The translations under genes were made by a program, and so were the position numbers. Below, piece after piece: positions 55,182 to 63,529 of a DNA stretch of 64,000 nucleotides. This stretch comes from Advenella kashmirensis W13003 (lineage in GTDB: Bacteria > Pseudomonadota > Gammaproteobacteria > Burkholderiales > Burkholderiaceae_B). Every line of letters begins with the position of its first letter. The stretch's first letter is position 1. The notes below the pieces were generated by a model. It did not search any database. It had not been told where the DNA came from and was given only the letters and a program-made list of their open reading frames with translations. The stretch covers positions 248,001-312,000 of the forward strand of contig NZ_KI650980.1 of the NCBI RefSeq assembly GCF_000506985.1, given 5' to 3'.

Positions 55182-56429
55182 TCACTGGTTACCGAAATGG
55201 CGATCTGCCGGGCGCGCCAGTATCTTGCCGCAAAGCAGCGCAAGCAGACTGCAGACGGCCAGGCCGACAAACAGTGGCACGGGCGAGTCGGTCAGACTGC
55301 TGCTGACGGTGCTGCTGCTGACGGTTCCGAACAGGAACTGCAGGCAGCCCATGAGTGCGGACGCCACGCCCAGACGGTGTCCCTGGTCCCTGAGGGCCAG
55401 TGCGGTGGCATTAGGGAGGATAAAACCCAGGCTGGTGGTAAAGCCCATCAATGTAAGCGTTAGCAACGTAAGGTTGAGCATGCCGGCCAGCGCCAGCCCC
55501 AGGCCGATCAGAATACTGATGAAGCCGCAGGTGAGTGCCGTGCGCAGAATGCCCAGCGGGGTGTGAACCCGCAACAGGCGGGCGCCGATTTGCGAACCGG
55601 CAATCAATCCGAAAGCGTTCAATCCGAAAAACAGTCCGAAATGCTGCTGCGGCACGCCATACATATTGATGAAAATGGTGGGAGAGACGGAAATATAGGC
55701 AAACAGCCCCGACATGCCGATGCCGCCTGCCAGAGAAAAACCCATGTAGTTGCGACTGCGCAGCAGGGCAGCATAGTTATGTGCAATGGTGCCCAATTGC
55801 AGGGGAACAGCCTTATGCGCCGGCATGGTTTCCTTCAGGCGGAAGATGGCCAGGAAAAACATCAGGGCGCTATAGACCAGCATGATCGCGAACAGGCCCC
55901 GCCAGCCGGTCACAGGCGACAGATAGCCGCCCATCAGCGGCGCCAGTATCGGTGCAACGCCCATAATCAGCATCATCATTGACATGGCCATGGCGGAGTC
56001 GCGCGTGTTGAGCTGGTCGCGAATCACTGCGCGGGGAATCACCATGGCCGCGGCCGCGCCGCAAGCCTGAATGCAACGGAAAAAGAGCAGATAATCTACG
56101 CTGGTTGCCAGCGCGCAGCCGATGGTGGCAAGCATATAAATCATCAGGCCGCCCAGCAGCGGCTTTTTGCGTCCGTAACGGTCGGCGATAGGGCCATAAA
56201 ACAATTGTGATAATGCCAGCCCCAGCAGATAGGTGGAGACCGTCAGCTCAACCTGACTTTGCGGAACACGCAGATCGGCAGAAATGGTCGGGAAAGATGG
56301 CAGGTACATATCAATGGTCAGGGGACCAATGGCCGTCATCAGTCCCAGCAGCCAGAGCCAGAGGGGCACCTTTTTATCAAGGGGCTTTGTATTGGGCGGT
56401 TGCGCGTTGGCGTTATTGTTTTCGGACAT
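55182..56429 (-). CDS. Bcr/CflA family multidrug efflux MFS transporter
   Basis: A 415-residue drug:proton antiporter of the DHA1 group with 12 membrane segments. Motif D1 is in GPLTIDMYLPSFPTIS and motif A in YGPIADRYGRKKPLL; the Bcr/CflA pattern RVPQSQVELTVSTYLLGLA is present. Substrates of relatives include bicyclomycin and chloramphenicol. Its start overlaps the MATE gene's end by 17 bases, so it is the last gene of a three-gene operon. Confidence 0.92.
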   Translation of the reverse strand: MSENNNANAQPPNTKPLDKKVPLWLWLLGLMTAIGPLTIDMYLPSFPTISADLRVPQSQVELTVSTYLLGLALSQLFYGPIADRYGRKKPLLGGLMIYMLATIGCALATSVDYLLFFRCIQACGAAAAMVIPRAVIRDQLNTRDSAMAMSMMMLIMGVAPILAPLMGGYLSPVTGWRGLFAIMLVYSALMFFLAIFRLKETMPAHKAVPLQLGTIAHNYAALLRSRNYMGFSLAGGIGMSGLFAYISVSPTIFINMYGVPQQHFGLFFGLNAFGLIAGSQIGARLLRVHTPLGILRTALTCGFISILIGLGLALAGMLNLTLLTLTLMGFTTSLGFILPNATALALRDQGHRLGVASALMGCLQFLFGTVSSSTVSSSLTDSPVPLFVGLAVCSLLALLCGKILARPADRHFGNQ

Positions 56430-57810
56430 TCACAGACTTCCAGTACCAAATGGCAAGTGTAATGGCGCAAAGCAGCATACTGAAACTGCACATGATCCAG
56501 AGCGAAGCGACGCCTGGCGGAGCACCGGGGGTAAGCAGAGCAGCGACACCGTCAAGCTGGCGATAGCCGGGGCCAAAGCCAAAATACCAGCCGCCGACCA
56601 GTCCGATGCCGAACAGCGATCCGGTCTGGATCACAAATGGCATGGTCGCGATTTTGTGCGCTCGCAAAATATAGGAAAGCATGCATTGTAGCGCATCGCT
56701 CGTGTGTAACAGGGGCAGGATGGTCAGCAAAGCATAGGCCATGGCCGCGATGGCCGGATCCGACGTGTAAATCTGGATAATCTGCGGTCGGGCGGTCATG
56801 ACAATGAGCAGGCTGAGCACGACGCCGGCCAGACCCAGGCCGATGCCGATTCGCGCCAGGCGCCGGGCCTGGTCGGGCTGACGGGCGCCCAGTGCCTGCG
56901 CCACCAGCGATGAGGTGGCAATCCCGATCGCCAGTGGCAGCATATAAAGCAGCGAGACCAGATTGGCCAGAATCTGGTGGCCTCCCGAGACGATGGTGCC
57001 TTCGCGGGCAGCCAAAAGAGCCATAAAGGTGAATGAACTGACTTCGGCCAGATAGGAGCCGCCCATGGGCAGGCCCAGTTGCAGAATTTCTTTTTGGGCA
57101 GACCAGACCGGGTGTCCCAGTCGCAATTTGAATGGATCATAAAACCGGTCGCGCGAAACCGCCAGCAACCCTGCAGCCAGGGCGATCCATGACACAATGG
57201 CCGTTGAGGTTGCCGCGCCCGCGCTGCCCAGTTCGGGAAAGCCGCCGTGTCCGAATATCAGCAGCCAGTTAAAGAGCAGTTTAACCAGTACCGATGCCAG
57301 GCTGATATACATCAACAAACGCGGCCGCTGCACGGCCGTGGCCAGAGCATAGACGCAGCGAAACATCAGGGCGGCGGGCAGGGCGACACAGCAGATGCGC
57401 AAATACACCGCCACTTCCTGCCGCACTTGTAGTGGCAGATCGCCTGAGTAACTCAGCCAGACGTCGGGAAACAGAAGCAGGGTGCCGCCGATGATGGAAA
57501 GAAAAAGCGACAGCCAGATCCCCTGGCCGATAAAGCGGCCAATCTCCGCATGGCGTAACGCCCCGAATAATTGTGCGCAAATGGGCACCAGCGCATGCAC
57601 AATTCCCATCAGACCAATATGGATAGTCATGAAAATGGACACTGACAGGGCCATGGCCTGGAGTGAAATGGGATTGGTGTGTCCCAGCATCGTGCTATCC
57701 AGCACGGCAAATGCGATGCCCGCCCATTGGCTGATCAGCATCGGCCACGCCAGTCGCACAATATTGCGAACAGGGCCCTGCCTGGCCTGCGGTGTCATTC
57801 GGGACGGCAT
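56413..57810 (-). CDS. MATE family efflux transporter (NorM-like)
   Basis: A 465-residue cation-coupled multidrug exporter with 12 membrane segments. The two MATE repeats begin near residues 15 and 245 (LAWPMLISQWAGIAFAVLDS, GLPMGGSYLAEVSSFTFMAL). The gene is flanked closely by the glycosyltransferase gene (6-base gap) and the Bcr-like gene (overlap). Confidence 0.92.
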   Translation of the reverse strand: MPSRMTPQARQGPVRNIVRLAWPMLISQWAGIAFAVLDSTMLGHTNPISLQAMALSVSIFMTIHIGLMGIVHALVPICAQLFGALRHAEIGRFIGQGIWLSLFLSIIGGTLLLFPDVWLSYSGDLPLQVRQEVAVYLRICCVALPAALMFRCVYALATAVQRPRLLMYISLASVLVKLLFNWLLIFGHGGFPELGSAGAATSTAIVSWIALAAGLLAVSRDRFYDPFKLRLGHPVWSAQKEILQLGLPMGGSYLAEVSSFTFMALLAAREGTIVSGGHQILANLVSLLYMLPLAIGIATSSLVAQALGARQPDQARRLARIGIGLGLAGVVLSLLIVMTARPQIIQIYTSDPAIAAMAYALLTILPLLHTSDALQCMLSYILRAHKIATMPFVIQTGSLFGIGLVGGWYFGFGPGYRQLDGVAALLTPGAPPGVASLWIMCSFSMLLCAITLAIWYWKSVNVRKQ

Positions 57811-57816
57811 GGACGA

Positions 57817-59559
57817 TTATCTGGGCGGCAGTTCAATCAGGCGGAACACTTCGTGTCTGTCCGGACGGCGCTTGCCCTGCCAGATCAGCCGAGCGTTATC
57901 GGGGTAGGGCTCCGCCTGGTCATCAATCTTTTCAAACGTCGTTTGCAGCAAAACATATCGGCACTGCGCGTCAAAGGAAAACTGCACCCCCTGGAAAACA
58001 TAGAACGCGGCACGCTGGCCCAGCCCCACGCCATGCTGGCGAATGCAATCGGCAGGAATCTGATTTTCGGCAATGACCGTCGCCAGTTCCTGTGATACGG
58101 CCTTGTAACTGCGGTTGTAGTTGATCGAGGGCAGCCAGAGCAGCGCCAGCAGCATCCAGGTCAGAGTCAGGCCCGTCGCCGACAATACGATACCGCGCCA
58201 GAGCACGGCAGGATTGCTGCGCAGACGCCACGACACTGTCAACCCCCACGCCACGCAGACACCTGCGGCCAGCACGAGTGTGAGTGCTGAAATATGGGGT
58301 TCGAACCCGGTGAGCAGGCGGGTAATATTATGATGAATCTTTGGGGGCCATCCAAAGTTGAGTGCGATCCAGCCCAGCCAGGTTGCAATCATCGCCAGTG
58401 ACATGATCATGATCGAAAACCAGTCCAGCGTATTCACAAACGAGCGACGCAGGGTTGGCAGGGACAGGGCAGCCAGAATGGCGCAGGGGACGGCCAGCAT
58501 GGCATACTCGGATTCAAAGGCGTCTTCCTGGAAAATCACGGTAATGAAGGATGCTGCCAACAGCAGTAGCGGCATGAATATATGTGGTGAATCCATCCAT
58601 TTGCGCCAGTTCCATAAGGCGATGATCATGAACGGCCAGGTCGGCCACAAAAACCACGACAAATCGCGCAGCGTCGAGAGCAGTTCCCTGAGTGTAGGCA
58701 GACTGAACAGCGAATTGTTCCAGAATAAATAACTACGCGCCCAGTATTCGTTTGTGTTCTGGGCGCACAGCAGCCAAAGCAGGCAGCAGGTGGCGGCAAT
58801 GACCAGGCTCCAGAGCAGCCACCATTTTTGCCGGCGACCCATATTGCGAAAGAACACCAGCGCCAACAGCGCCAGCAGTACGGGGACGCCGCCAATGGCG
58901 CCGCGCGTCAGAAAAGCGGCGCCCAGCCCGAGGCCGGCCAGCGTACTGCCTTGTATCGGGTGGTCCAGCATGCGTACCATGCCGTAGAATGCGACCGCCT
59001 GGCACATCATGATCAGCGGAAAATTGGACGTTTCGTGCATGCGAATCACGATGCCGATGGTCGCGATAATAAAGAGTACGGCGGCATCGGCAATCATCCG
59101 CCCATAGTCCTGCGGGCTGGGCTCGCCGCCGAAGGGTAGCGCCAGTGGCTGGCATTCCTTGCGCCGGGCAAGAAGATACGTGCCGTACCAGGTGGTCAGG
59201 ATAATCAGGAAAAAATAAATGAAAATGGGCAGGCGAGCCGCTGTGATCTGTGCTTCGAGCGGCGACTGAAATAGCGCAAAAAGCGGGCTGAATATCTGAA
59301 TGAATAGCGCGCCAATCCAGGTCAGCAGCGGGCCTTCCTGGGCATAGGCATAATTGCCGATTTGCGGCAGCAACCAGGCATGCTCCTGTCCGCGCACCGC
59401 CGTGAGCATGGTCGCGATGCCGGTCAGGTCATCGGTTTTCCAGGGATCACGATAAAACAGCCCGGCAAAAATATACAGAACGCCGACCACGAGCAAGGCT
59501 GTCCGGGAAAGTTTGCGGGTGGCGATTTCGGTCAGGCGGGAGGGCGTTGTGCGTTGCAT
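57817..59559 (-). CDS. ArnT-like membrane glycosyltransferase (GT-C fold)
   Basis: A 580-residue integral membrane glycosyltransferase of the PMT/ArnT superfamily. About 12 membrane segments and a C-terminal periplasmic domain. Early loop residues fit the family: FYRDPWKTDD (Asp in the first loop) and GNYAYAQEGPLLTWIGAL. ArnT relatives transfer a sugar from an undecaprenyl carrier to lipid A, conferring polymyxin resistance. Sugar and acceptor cannot be read from sequence. The gene heads an operon with two efflux pumps. The start has only a weak ribosome-binding site. Confidence 0.85.
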   Translation of the reverse strand: MQRTTPSRLTEIATRKLSRTALLVVGVLYIFAGLFYRDPWKTDDLTGIATMLTAVRGQEHAWLLPQIGNYAYAQEGPLLTWIGALFIQIFSPLFALFQSPLEAQITAARLPIFIYFFLIILTTWYGTYLLARRKECQPLALPFGGEPSPQDYGRMIADAAVLFIIATIGIVIRMHETSNFPLIMMCQAVAFYGMVRMLDHPIQGSTLAGLGLGAAFLTRGAIGGVPVLLALLALVFFRNMGRRQKWWLLWSLVIAATCCLLWLLCAQNTNEYWARSYLFWNNSLFSLPTLRELLSTLRDLSWFLWPTWPFMIIALWNWRKWMDSPHIFMPLLLLAASFITVIFQEDAFESEYAMLAVPCAILAALSLPTLRRSFVNTLDWFSIMIMSLAMIATWLGWIALNFGWPPKIHHNITRLLTGFEPHISALTLVLAAGVCVAWGLTVSWRLRSNPAVLWRGIVLSATGLTLTWMLLALLWLPSINYNRSYKAVSQELATVIAENQIPADCIRQHGVGLGQRAAFYVFQGVQFSFDAQCRYVLLQTTFEKIDDQAEPYPDNARLIWQGKRRPDRHEVFRLIELPPR

Positions 59560-59812
59560 GGATGAGCGTTGGAGTTACAACTAAGGGATTTCGCGTATTT
59601 TAGCTGAAAAAGCCCTGTTAAAAGCCACGCTTCTGTTTTTGTTTTCCCCCGTGGTGCCGAAATACATGTCAGCGTGCTACCCGACTGAGGCATTTCTGTT
59701 TTGGGCCGGGGGTAATGGGGCGGCGGCGGTCTTCGGCTGCCATTGCGTGCAGAGAGAAAGCCAAGAACAAGGATAAGAGGGATGGGTGCAGCAGAAGAGA
59801 CAGCCGTAAATG

Positions 59813-59863
59813 CACAATCGGCATAAACTGCGCAGCCGGGCTGTTCAGTGTATGCCGATTGTG
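59813..59863. repeat. Perfect 13-base inverted repeat with nested stems
   Basis: CACAATCGGCATA (59813-59825) and TATGCCGATTGTG (59851-59863) are exact inverted copies. Inside, ACTG/CAGT and CAGCC/GGCTG also pair, giving one nearly continuous hairpin. No T-run follows in either direction. It lies 64 bases past the rpmE stop in the 368-base gap before the glycosyltransferase gene; the remainder of that gap has no gene I can support. Confidence 0.7.
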
Positions 59864-59927
59864 ATCATGCCGATTGCGAACACGGTCTGGGCTTGCGCAT
59901 TGTTGCGCGCCAGACGGCGCTTCGGGA

Positions 59928-60194
59928 TCAGGATGCTTTCTTGCGGGTGCCGGCTGTGCTGGCGAAACGGGCGCGGAATTTTTCAACGCGGCCGGTTTCA
60001 ACAATACGTGTTTGCGCGCCGGTGTAGAACGGATGGGATTCTGAAGTCACATCACATTTGAAAAGCGGGTAGGTTTTGCCATCCAGTTCGATGGTTTCGC
60101 GAGAAGTCAGTGTAGAGCGGCTGATGATTTTTGAACCGGTTTGCTGGTCCAGAAACACGACTTCGCGGTATTCGGGATGAATACTATCTTTCAT
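59928..60194 (-). CDS. rpmE2: 50S ribosomal protein L31, type B
   Basis: An 88-residue L31 of the zinc-free type B: MKDSIHPEYREVVFLDQQ at the start, SHPFYTGAQ in the middle and a basic tail. It has a single Cys (KCDVTSESHPF), so the four-Cys zinc site of type A is absent. Type B L31 often replaces type A under zinc shortage, but in this group it may be the only copy. Confidence 0.96.
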   Translation of the reverse strand: MKDSIHPEYREVVFLDQQTGSKIISRSTLTSRETIELDGKTYPLFKCDVTSESHPFYTGAQTRIVETGRVEKFRARFASTAGTRKKAS

Positions 60195-60259
60195 GATTAT
60201 TCCTGTGGGTTGAGCGGGTCGCCAGCCTTATTACCCGGAAAATGCCTGAAAAAGCAGGG

Positions 60260-60289
60260 TATAAAGCAACGTATCCAAAAACGAATCAA
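60260..60289 (-). promoter_or_regulatory. Candidate rpmE2 promoter
   Basis: On the minus strand TTGATT (60284-60289) and TTTATA (60260-60265) with an 18-base spacer, about 65 bases before the rpmE2 ATG. No clear Zur-type palindrome was seen. Confidence 0.45.
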
Positions 60290-60387
60290 AAATTTTAGCA
60301 CAGAAGTCATTGAATACATAGCGTTTTCGGTGAAAATACCACAGGAACGGCTATGCGTTTTCGCGGGTAACGGCCGATTTCGTTGTC

Positions 60388-60422
60388 AAACCAGCCTTTG
60401 GTAGGCAAAAACAGGCTGGTTT
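60388..60422 (-). terminator. Inverted repeat after the small unknown gene
   Basis: AAACCAGCCT (60388-60397) and AGGCTGGTTT (60413-60422) form a 10-base perfect stem just past the stop of the gene at 60427-60744. The tract after it is not T-rich, so termination is only likely. Confidence 0.5.
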
Positions 60423-60426
60423 GGCT

Positions 60427-60744
60427 TCAGGCTTTGACTGACAGGCCCGGCAAGTCTACCGTAACGTGACGTGATCCCAGGGCATTGACGCAATGGCGCG
60501 CCAGGGTTTCACGTTGTTCGTCGTGTTTGAGCAAAAAATCATAGCCCAGCGCGTCGGTGATGCCCAGGATACGGTCAAGAACCAATACTTTGCCGCTCGC
60601 GCGCAGCGGTTCGCAATCGAGTTCTTCCCACTTCTGCACGAGCCATTGCTGGGATTGGGCAGCCAGTGCAGCCTCGGGTGCCATATTCAGTTGAACATCG
60701 AGCTTGCAGGTCGGGGTGAAAATAAAATTGACGTCACAGCGCAT
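60427..60744 (-). CDS. Conserved-looking small protein of unknown function
   Basis: A 105-residue protein I do not recognise. It begins MRCDVNFIFTPTCKLDVQL, has a helical middle (EAALAAQSQQWLVQKWEEL) and a second part with VLVLDRILGITDALGYDFLL and RETLARHCVNALGSRHVTV. It is acidic overall and has no signal peptide or membrane segment, so it is probably cytosolic. Evidence for being real is uninterrupted protein-like composition and a hairpin right after the stop. It stands between rpmE2 and the kynureninase homologue on the same strand. Confidence 0.65.
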   Translation of the reverse strand: MRCDVNFIFTPTCKLDVQLNMAPEAALAAQSQQWLVQKWEELDCEPLRASGKVLVLDRILGITDALGYDFLLKHDEQRETLARHCVNALGSRHVTVDLPGLSVKA

Positions 60745-60836
60745 GGCATCTCCACATCAGGCTGGGCAGGAACAGACGGCTTAGCAGCAGGTTGATTGAG
60801 TACTGTAGGGAAGAAATCGCAAAAATACTGTCACAA

Positions 60837-62054
60837 TCATGACAATGTCGTAAGTACGGATTTCAATTGCATGACGGCATCCCATACGTCGGTATAGCGG
60901 GTATAAAGCGGGGCGAATCCGAAACGCAATATGTCTGGTTCGCGATAAGCGCCGATGACGCCGCGGGCGCGCAATGCCTGGATAATGGCGTGGGCCGCGC
61001 TGGGGTGTGTCAGGCTGACCAGGCTGGCGCGTTGTTCAGGGTCACGGGGCGATAACAGGCGCAGGCCGGAGCCGGCGCATTCTTTTTCGACGAGCTGGAT
61101 AAACAGACTGGTCAGTGTCTGGGCCTTTTTATGAATTTCCGTCATGCCGCCGTAGCCCTGTGCCTTATGAAAAACATCCAGACCGCTCTCCAGTACAGAC
61201 ATGGACAGAATGGCGGGGGTGCCGCATAAATAGCGCAGAATGCCGGCAGCAGGCTGGTACTGCTGGTCGAATGCGAGCGGAGCTGCATGCCCCATCCAGC
61301 CGGCCAGGGGCTGGGCGATCTGATCAACATGGCGTGGATGTACCCAGACGAAAGCGGGGGCACCCGGACCGCCATTCAGGTAGGCATAGGTACACCCGAC
61401 GGCAAAATCCGCATCGCTCCGTCCAAACTCTATCGGGATGGCACCGACGGAGTGGCATACGTCCCAGACGGCCAACGCACCGTGCAAATGGGCGCGGGCG
61501 GTCAGATCGGCCATATTGTGAACGGCCCCGGTTTGGTAATTGACATGGGTCAGCAGCAGAATGGCCAGATGATCGTCGATCGCCGCATGCAGCGTGTCGC
61601 TGTCGACCAGATCCAGGGTCATGCCGAACTGGGTGCACAGGGTTTGTGCAATGTAAAGATCCGTCGGCGCACTGTTTTTTTCGCTGACGATACGGCGTTT
61701 TTCGGGCGCACGCCGGCGCATGATGTCCATGGCCGTATAGAGTACTTTATAGAGATTGACTGAGGTGGAGTCGCAAACGACAATTTCGTCAGGTCCCACG
61801 CCAGCCAGAGGGGCTATTTTATTGCCCAGTTGCAGGGGAAGTGTAGACCATTGGGCCTTGTTCCAACTGGCAGTCAGATCATCGGCCCACTCCTGCAGCA
61901 TGACATGTTTGGCACGAACGGGAGCGGCCAACGGCATGACGCCCAGCGAATTGCCGTTCAGATAAATCGCATCGACAGGCAGGTGAAATTCTGCGCGCAG
62001 TGGTTCCAGCGGATCAATGGCATCCAGATTCTCGTAGAAAGTGCGGTCAGTCAT
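60837..62054 (-). CDS. kynU: Kynureninase homologue lacking the PLP-binding lysine
   Basis: A 405-residue fold-type I PLP protein close to KynU, which cleaves kynurenine to anthranilate and alanine. Conserved elements: IYLNGNSLGVMP, DSTSVNLYKVLY, LLTHVNYQTGAVHNM, VWDVCHSVGAIP, GWMGHAAP and ALRARGVIGAYREPDILRFG. However, the PLP-lysine motif, normally CTYKYLNGGPG, reads CTYAYLNGGPG: Ala224 (codon GCC at 61383-61385). The motif NFPTDLY reads SAPTDLY, so the PLP-stacking Phe is Ala129. The frame is intact. No kynA or kynB is adjacent. Either a pseudoenzyme, an altered activity, or a recently inactivated gene. Confidence 0.88.
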   Translation of the reverse strand: MTDRTFYENLDAIDPLEPLRAEFHLPVDAIYLNGNSLGVMPLAAPVRAKHVMLQEWADDLTASWNKAQWSTLPLQLGNKIAPLAGVGPDEIVVCDSTSVNLYKVLYTAMDIMRRRAPEKRRIVSEKNSAPTDLYIAQTLCTQFGMTLDLVDSDTLHAAIDDHLAILLLTHVNYQTGAVHNMADLTARAHLHGALAVWDVCHSVGAIPIEFGRSDADFAVGCTYAYLNGGPGAPAFVWVHPRHVDQIAQPLAGWMGHAAPLAFDQQYQPAAGILRYLCGTPAILSMSVLESGLDVFHKAQGYGGMTEIHKKAQTLTSLFIQLVEKECAGSGLRLLSPRDPEQRASLVSLTHPSAAHAIIQALRARGVIGAYREPDILRFGFAPLYTRYTDVWDAVMQLKSVLTTLS

Positions 62055-62201
62055 TTTTTTTCGGATGTAATGTATCTTTAATTTTCATTATGACGTTTGC
62101 AATTATAGCCTGCTATCACGTATGCAATATGACGCTGTGAGGACTGGTGGCGCCACAGCCTGTTTTGAGAGGCAGCGATCGGTCCGCATTCGGCCATTGC
62201 T

Positions 62202-62233
62202 CAAATCGGATAGAGCGCAAATCGGATAGAGCG
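62202..62233. repeat. Perfect 16-base tandem duplication
   Basis: CAAATCGGATAGAGCG occurs twice in direct succession (62202-62217 and 62218-62233), in the 209-base gap between radC and kynU. Probably a recent slippage event. Confidence 0.75.
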
Positions 62234-62263
62234 GCCAGTATGGGTAGTCGGCAGAACCATAAC

Positions 62264-63004
62264 CTAAAGTTTGCCCTGTTCCGCCAGCGAGATCGCAGCG
62301 CCGCCCGCCACGATAATATGGTCCACCAGGCGGATATCCAGCAGGGCCAGGCCTTTGCGCAACTGCTGGGTCAGCTGGATGTCTGCCAGGCTCGGTTCGG
62401 CCAGGCCCGAGGGATGGTTGTGCGCCAGAATGACGCCCCAGGCGTTGTGTTGCAGGGCCGAGACGGCAATTTCCCTTGGATAAACCGCTGTCTGGTTCAG
62501 GGTACCGCGGGACGCTTCCTCATGATGGATCAATTGGTGGCGGGTATTGACGAGCAGCAACAGGCATTTTTCGACTTTCTCGTGCGACAGCAGGCTGATG
62601 CAAAAATCGCGAACGACAGCCGGCCGGTTCAGTTCGATGCCGTACTGCATGGTGTCCTGCATGTGACGCCGGGCAAATTCGATGGCGGCCAGAAAGGAGC
62701 AGATTTTCGCGTCGCCCAATCCTTTGATTTTTCGCAGCCTGTGGTAGTTGCTGGCCAGCAGATTGCGGGGGCCGCCTGCCTCATCCAGGACGTATTGGGC
62801 AAACTGCAGGATATTCATGTTGACGGTGCCGGTGCGCAACAGGATGGCCAGCAATTCGGTATTGGACAGGGCGGCGGGTCCCAGGGCCAGCAGTTTTTCA
62901 CGCGGCCAGGGCGGGGGCAGCAGGGTGTCGCCGTTTTTGGCGAGGCGGGCGGCCGGAACGCTGTCCTTGGCCGAATAAGGGGAATTGGCAGTGTGTTCGT
63001 ACAT
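62264..63004 (-). CDS. radC: RadC family JAMM-domain protein
   Basis: A 246-residue RadC. N-terminal helix-hairpin-helix part (LSNTELLAILLRTGT, KGLGDAKICSFLAAIE) and a C-terminal JAMM metalloprotease-like domain with the metal motif HNHPSGLAEPSLAD. Once called a DNA repair protein, its true role is unclear. A 28-residue N-terminal extension precedes the usual start. Divergent from the FKBP gene. Confidence 0.93.
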   Translation of the reverse strand: MYEHTANSPYSAKDSVPAARLAKNGDTLLPPPWPREKLLALGPAALSNTELLAILLRTGTVNMNILQFAQYVLDEAGGPRNLLASNYHRLRKIKGLGDAKICSFLAAIEFARRHMQDTMQYGIELNRPAVVRDFCISLLSHEKVEKCLLLLVNTRHQLIHHEEASRGTLNQTAVYPREIAVSALQHNAWGVILAHNHPSGLAEPSLADIQLTQQLRKGLALLDIRLVDHIIVAGGAAISLAEQGKL

Positions 63005-63073
63005 TGTCGGCTAAAATAGGCGTTTTACAGAAAAGCCTTACGGTGACAGATTTTGACCGCGAATACTCAGTCC

Positions 63074-63529
63074 ATGAATCCAATTGTCCATGCTGATTCA
63101 TACTTAACCCTGCACTATCGTATTACGCTGATGTCCGGGCCCGGCGCCGGTTCCGTGTTTATTGACACGTTTACCGGCAAACCCGGTACCTTGCAGCTCA
63201 ACGCCGGGCAGTGGTCTCCGTCTATGGAAACACCATTGCTGGGTCACGCAGAAGGCGAGTCGTTCAGTTATGAGTTGCCGGCGCAGGCGGCCTATGGCGA
63301 TCGCAATCCCGAGCTGCTGCAACGGGTAACCCGCCAGATGCTGACGCGCGACGCCGGGGCCGATGCCACATTTGAACCTGGCGATATGGTCGAATTTACT
63401 GCGCCCAATGGTGGCCGGTATTCCGGTGTTTTCCGCGAGTGGAACGACGATACGGCCCTGTTCGATTTCAATCATCCTTTGGCGGGCGTGGATCTGCGGA
63501 TTGACGTCAAACTGCTCGGAGTCCTGTAA
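63074..63529 (+). CDS. fkpB: FKBP-type peptidyl-prolyl isomerase (SlpA/FkpB)
   Basis: A small SlyD/SlpA-type proline isomerase and chaperone, about 151 residues. [37 protein letters not shown] and the family end [21 protein letters not shown] mark it. A TTG at 63053 in frame would add seven residues; I prefer ATG 63074. Its stop shares a base with the ispH start (TAATG), the classic fkpB-ispH coupling. Confidence 0.92.
   Translation: MNPIVHADSYLTLHYRITLMSGPGAGSVFIDTFTGKPGTLQLNAGQWSPSMETPLLGHAEGESFSYELPAQAAYGDRNPELLQRVTRQMLTRDAGADATFEPGDMVEFTAPNGGRYSGVFREWNDDTALFDFNHPLAGVDLRIDVKLLGVL

Noticed and set aside
59669-60004. 111-codon minus-strand frame overlapping the rpmE2 gene in another phase
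   Set aside because: Overlaps a certain ribosomal protein gene, runs through the inverted repeat and has no ribosome-binding site or domain.
62147-63019. 290-codon plus-strand open frame opposite radC
   Set aside because: RadC has its JAMM motif on the minus strand; the plus frame is low-complexity (Gln/Gly) and spans a non-coding gap.
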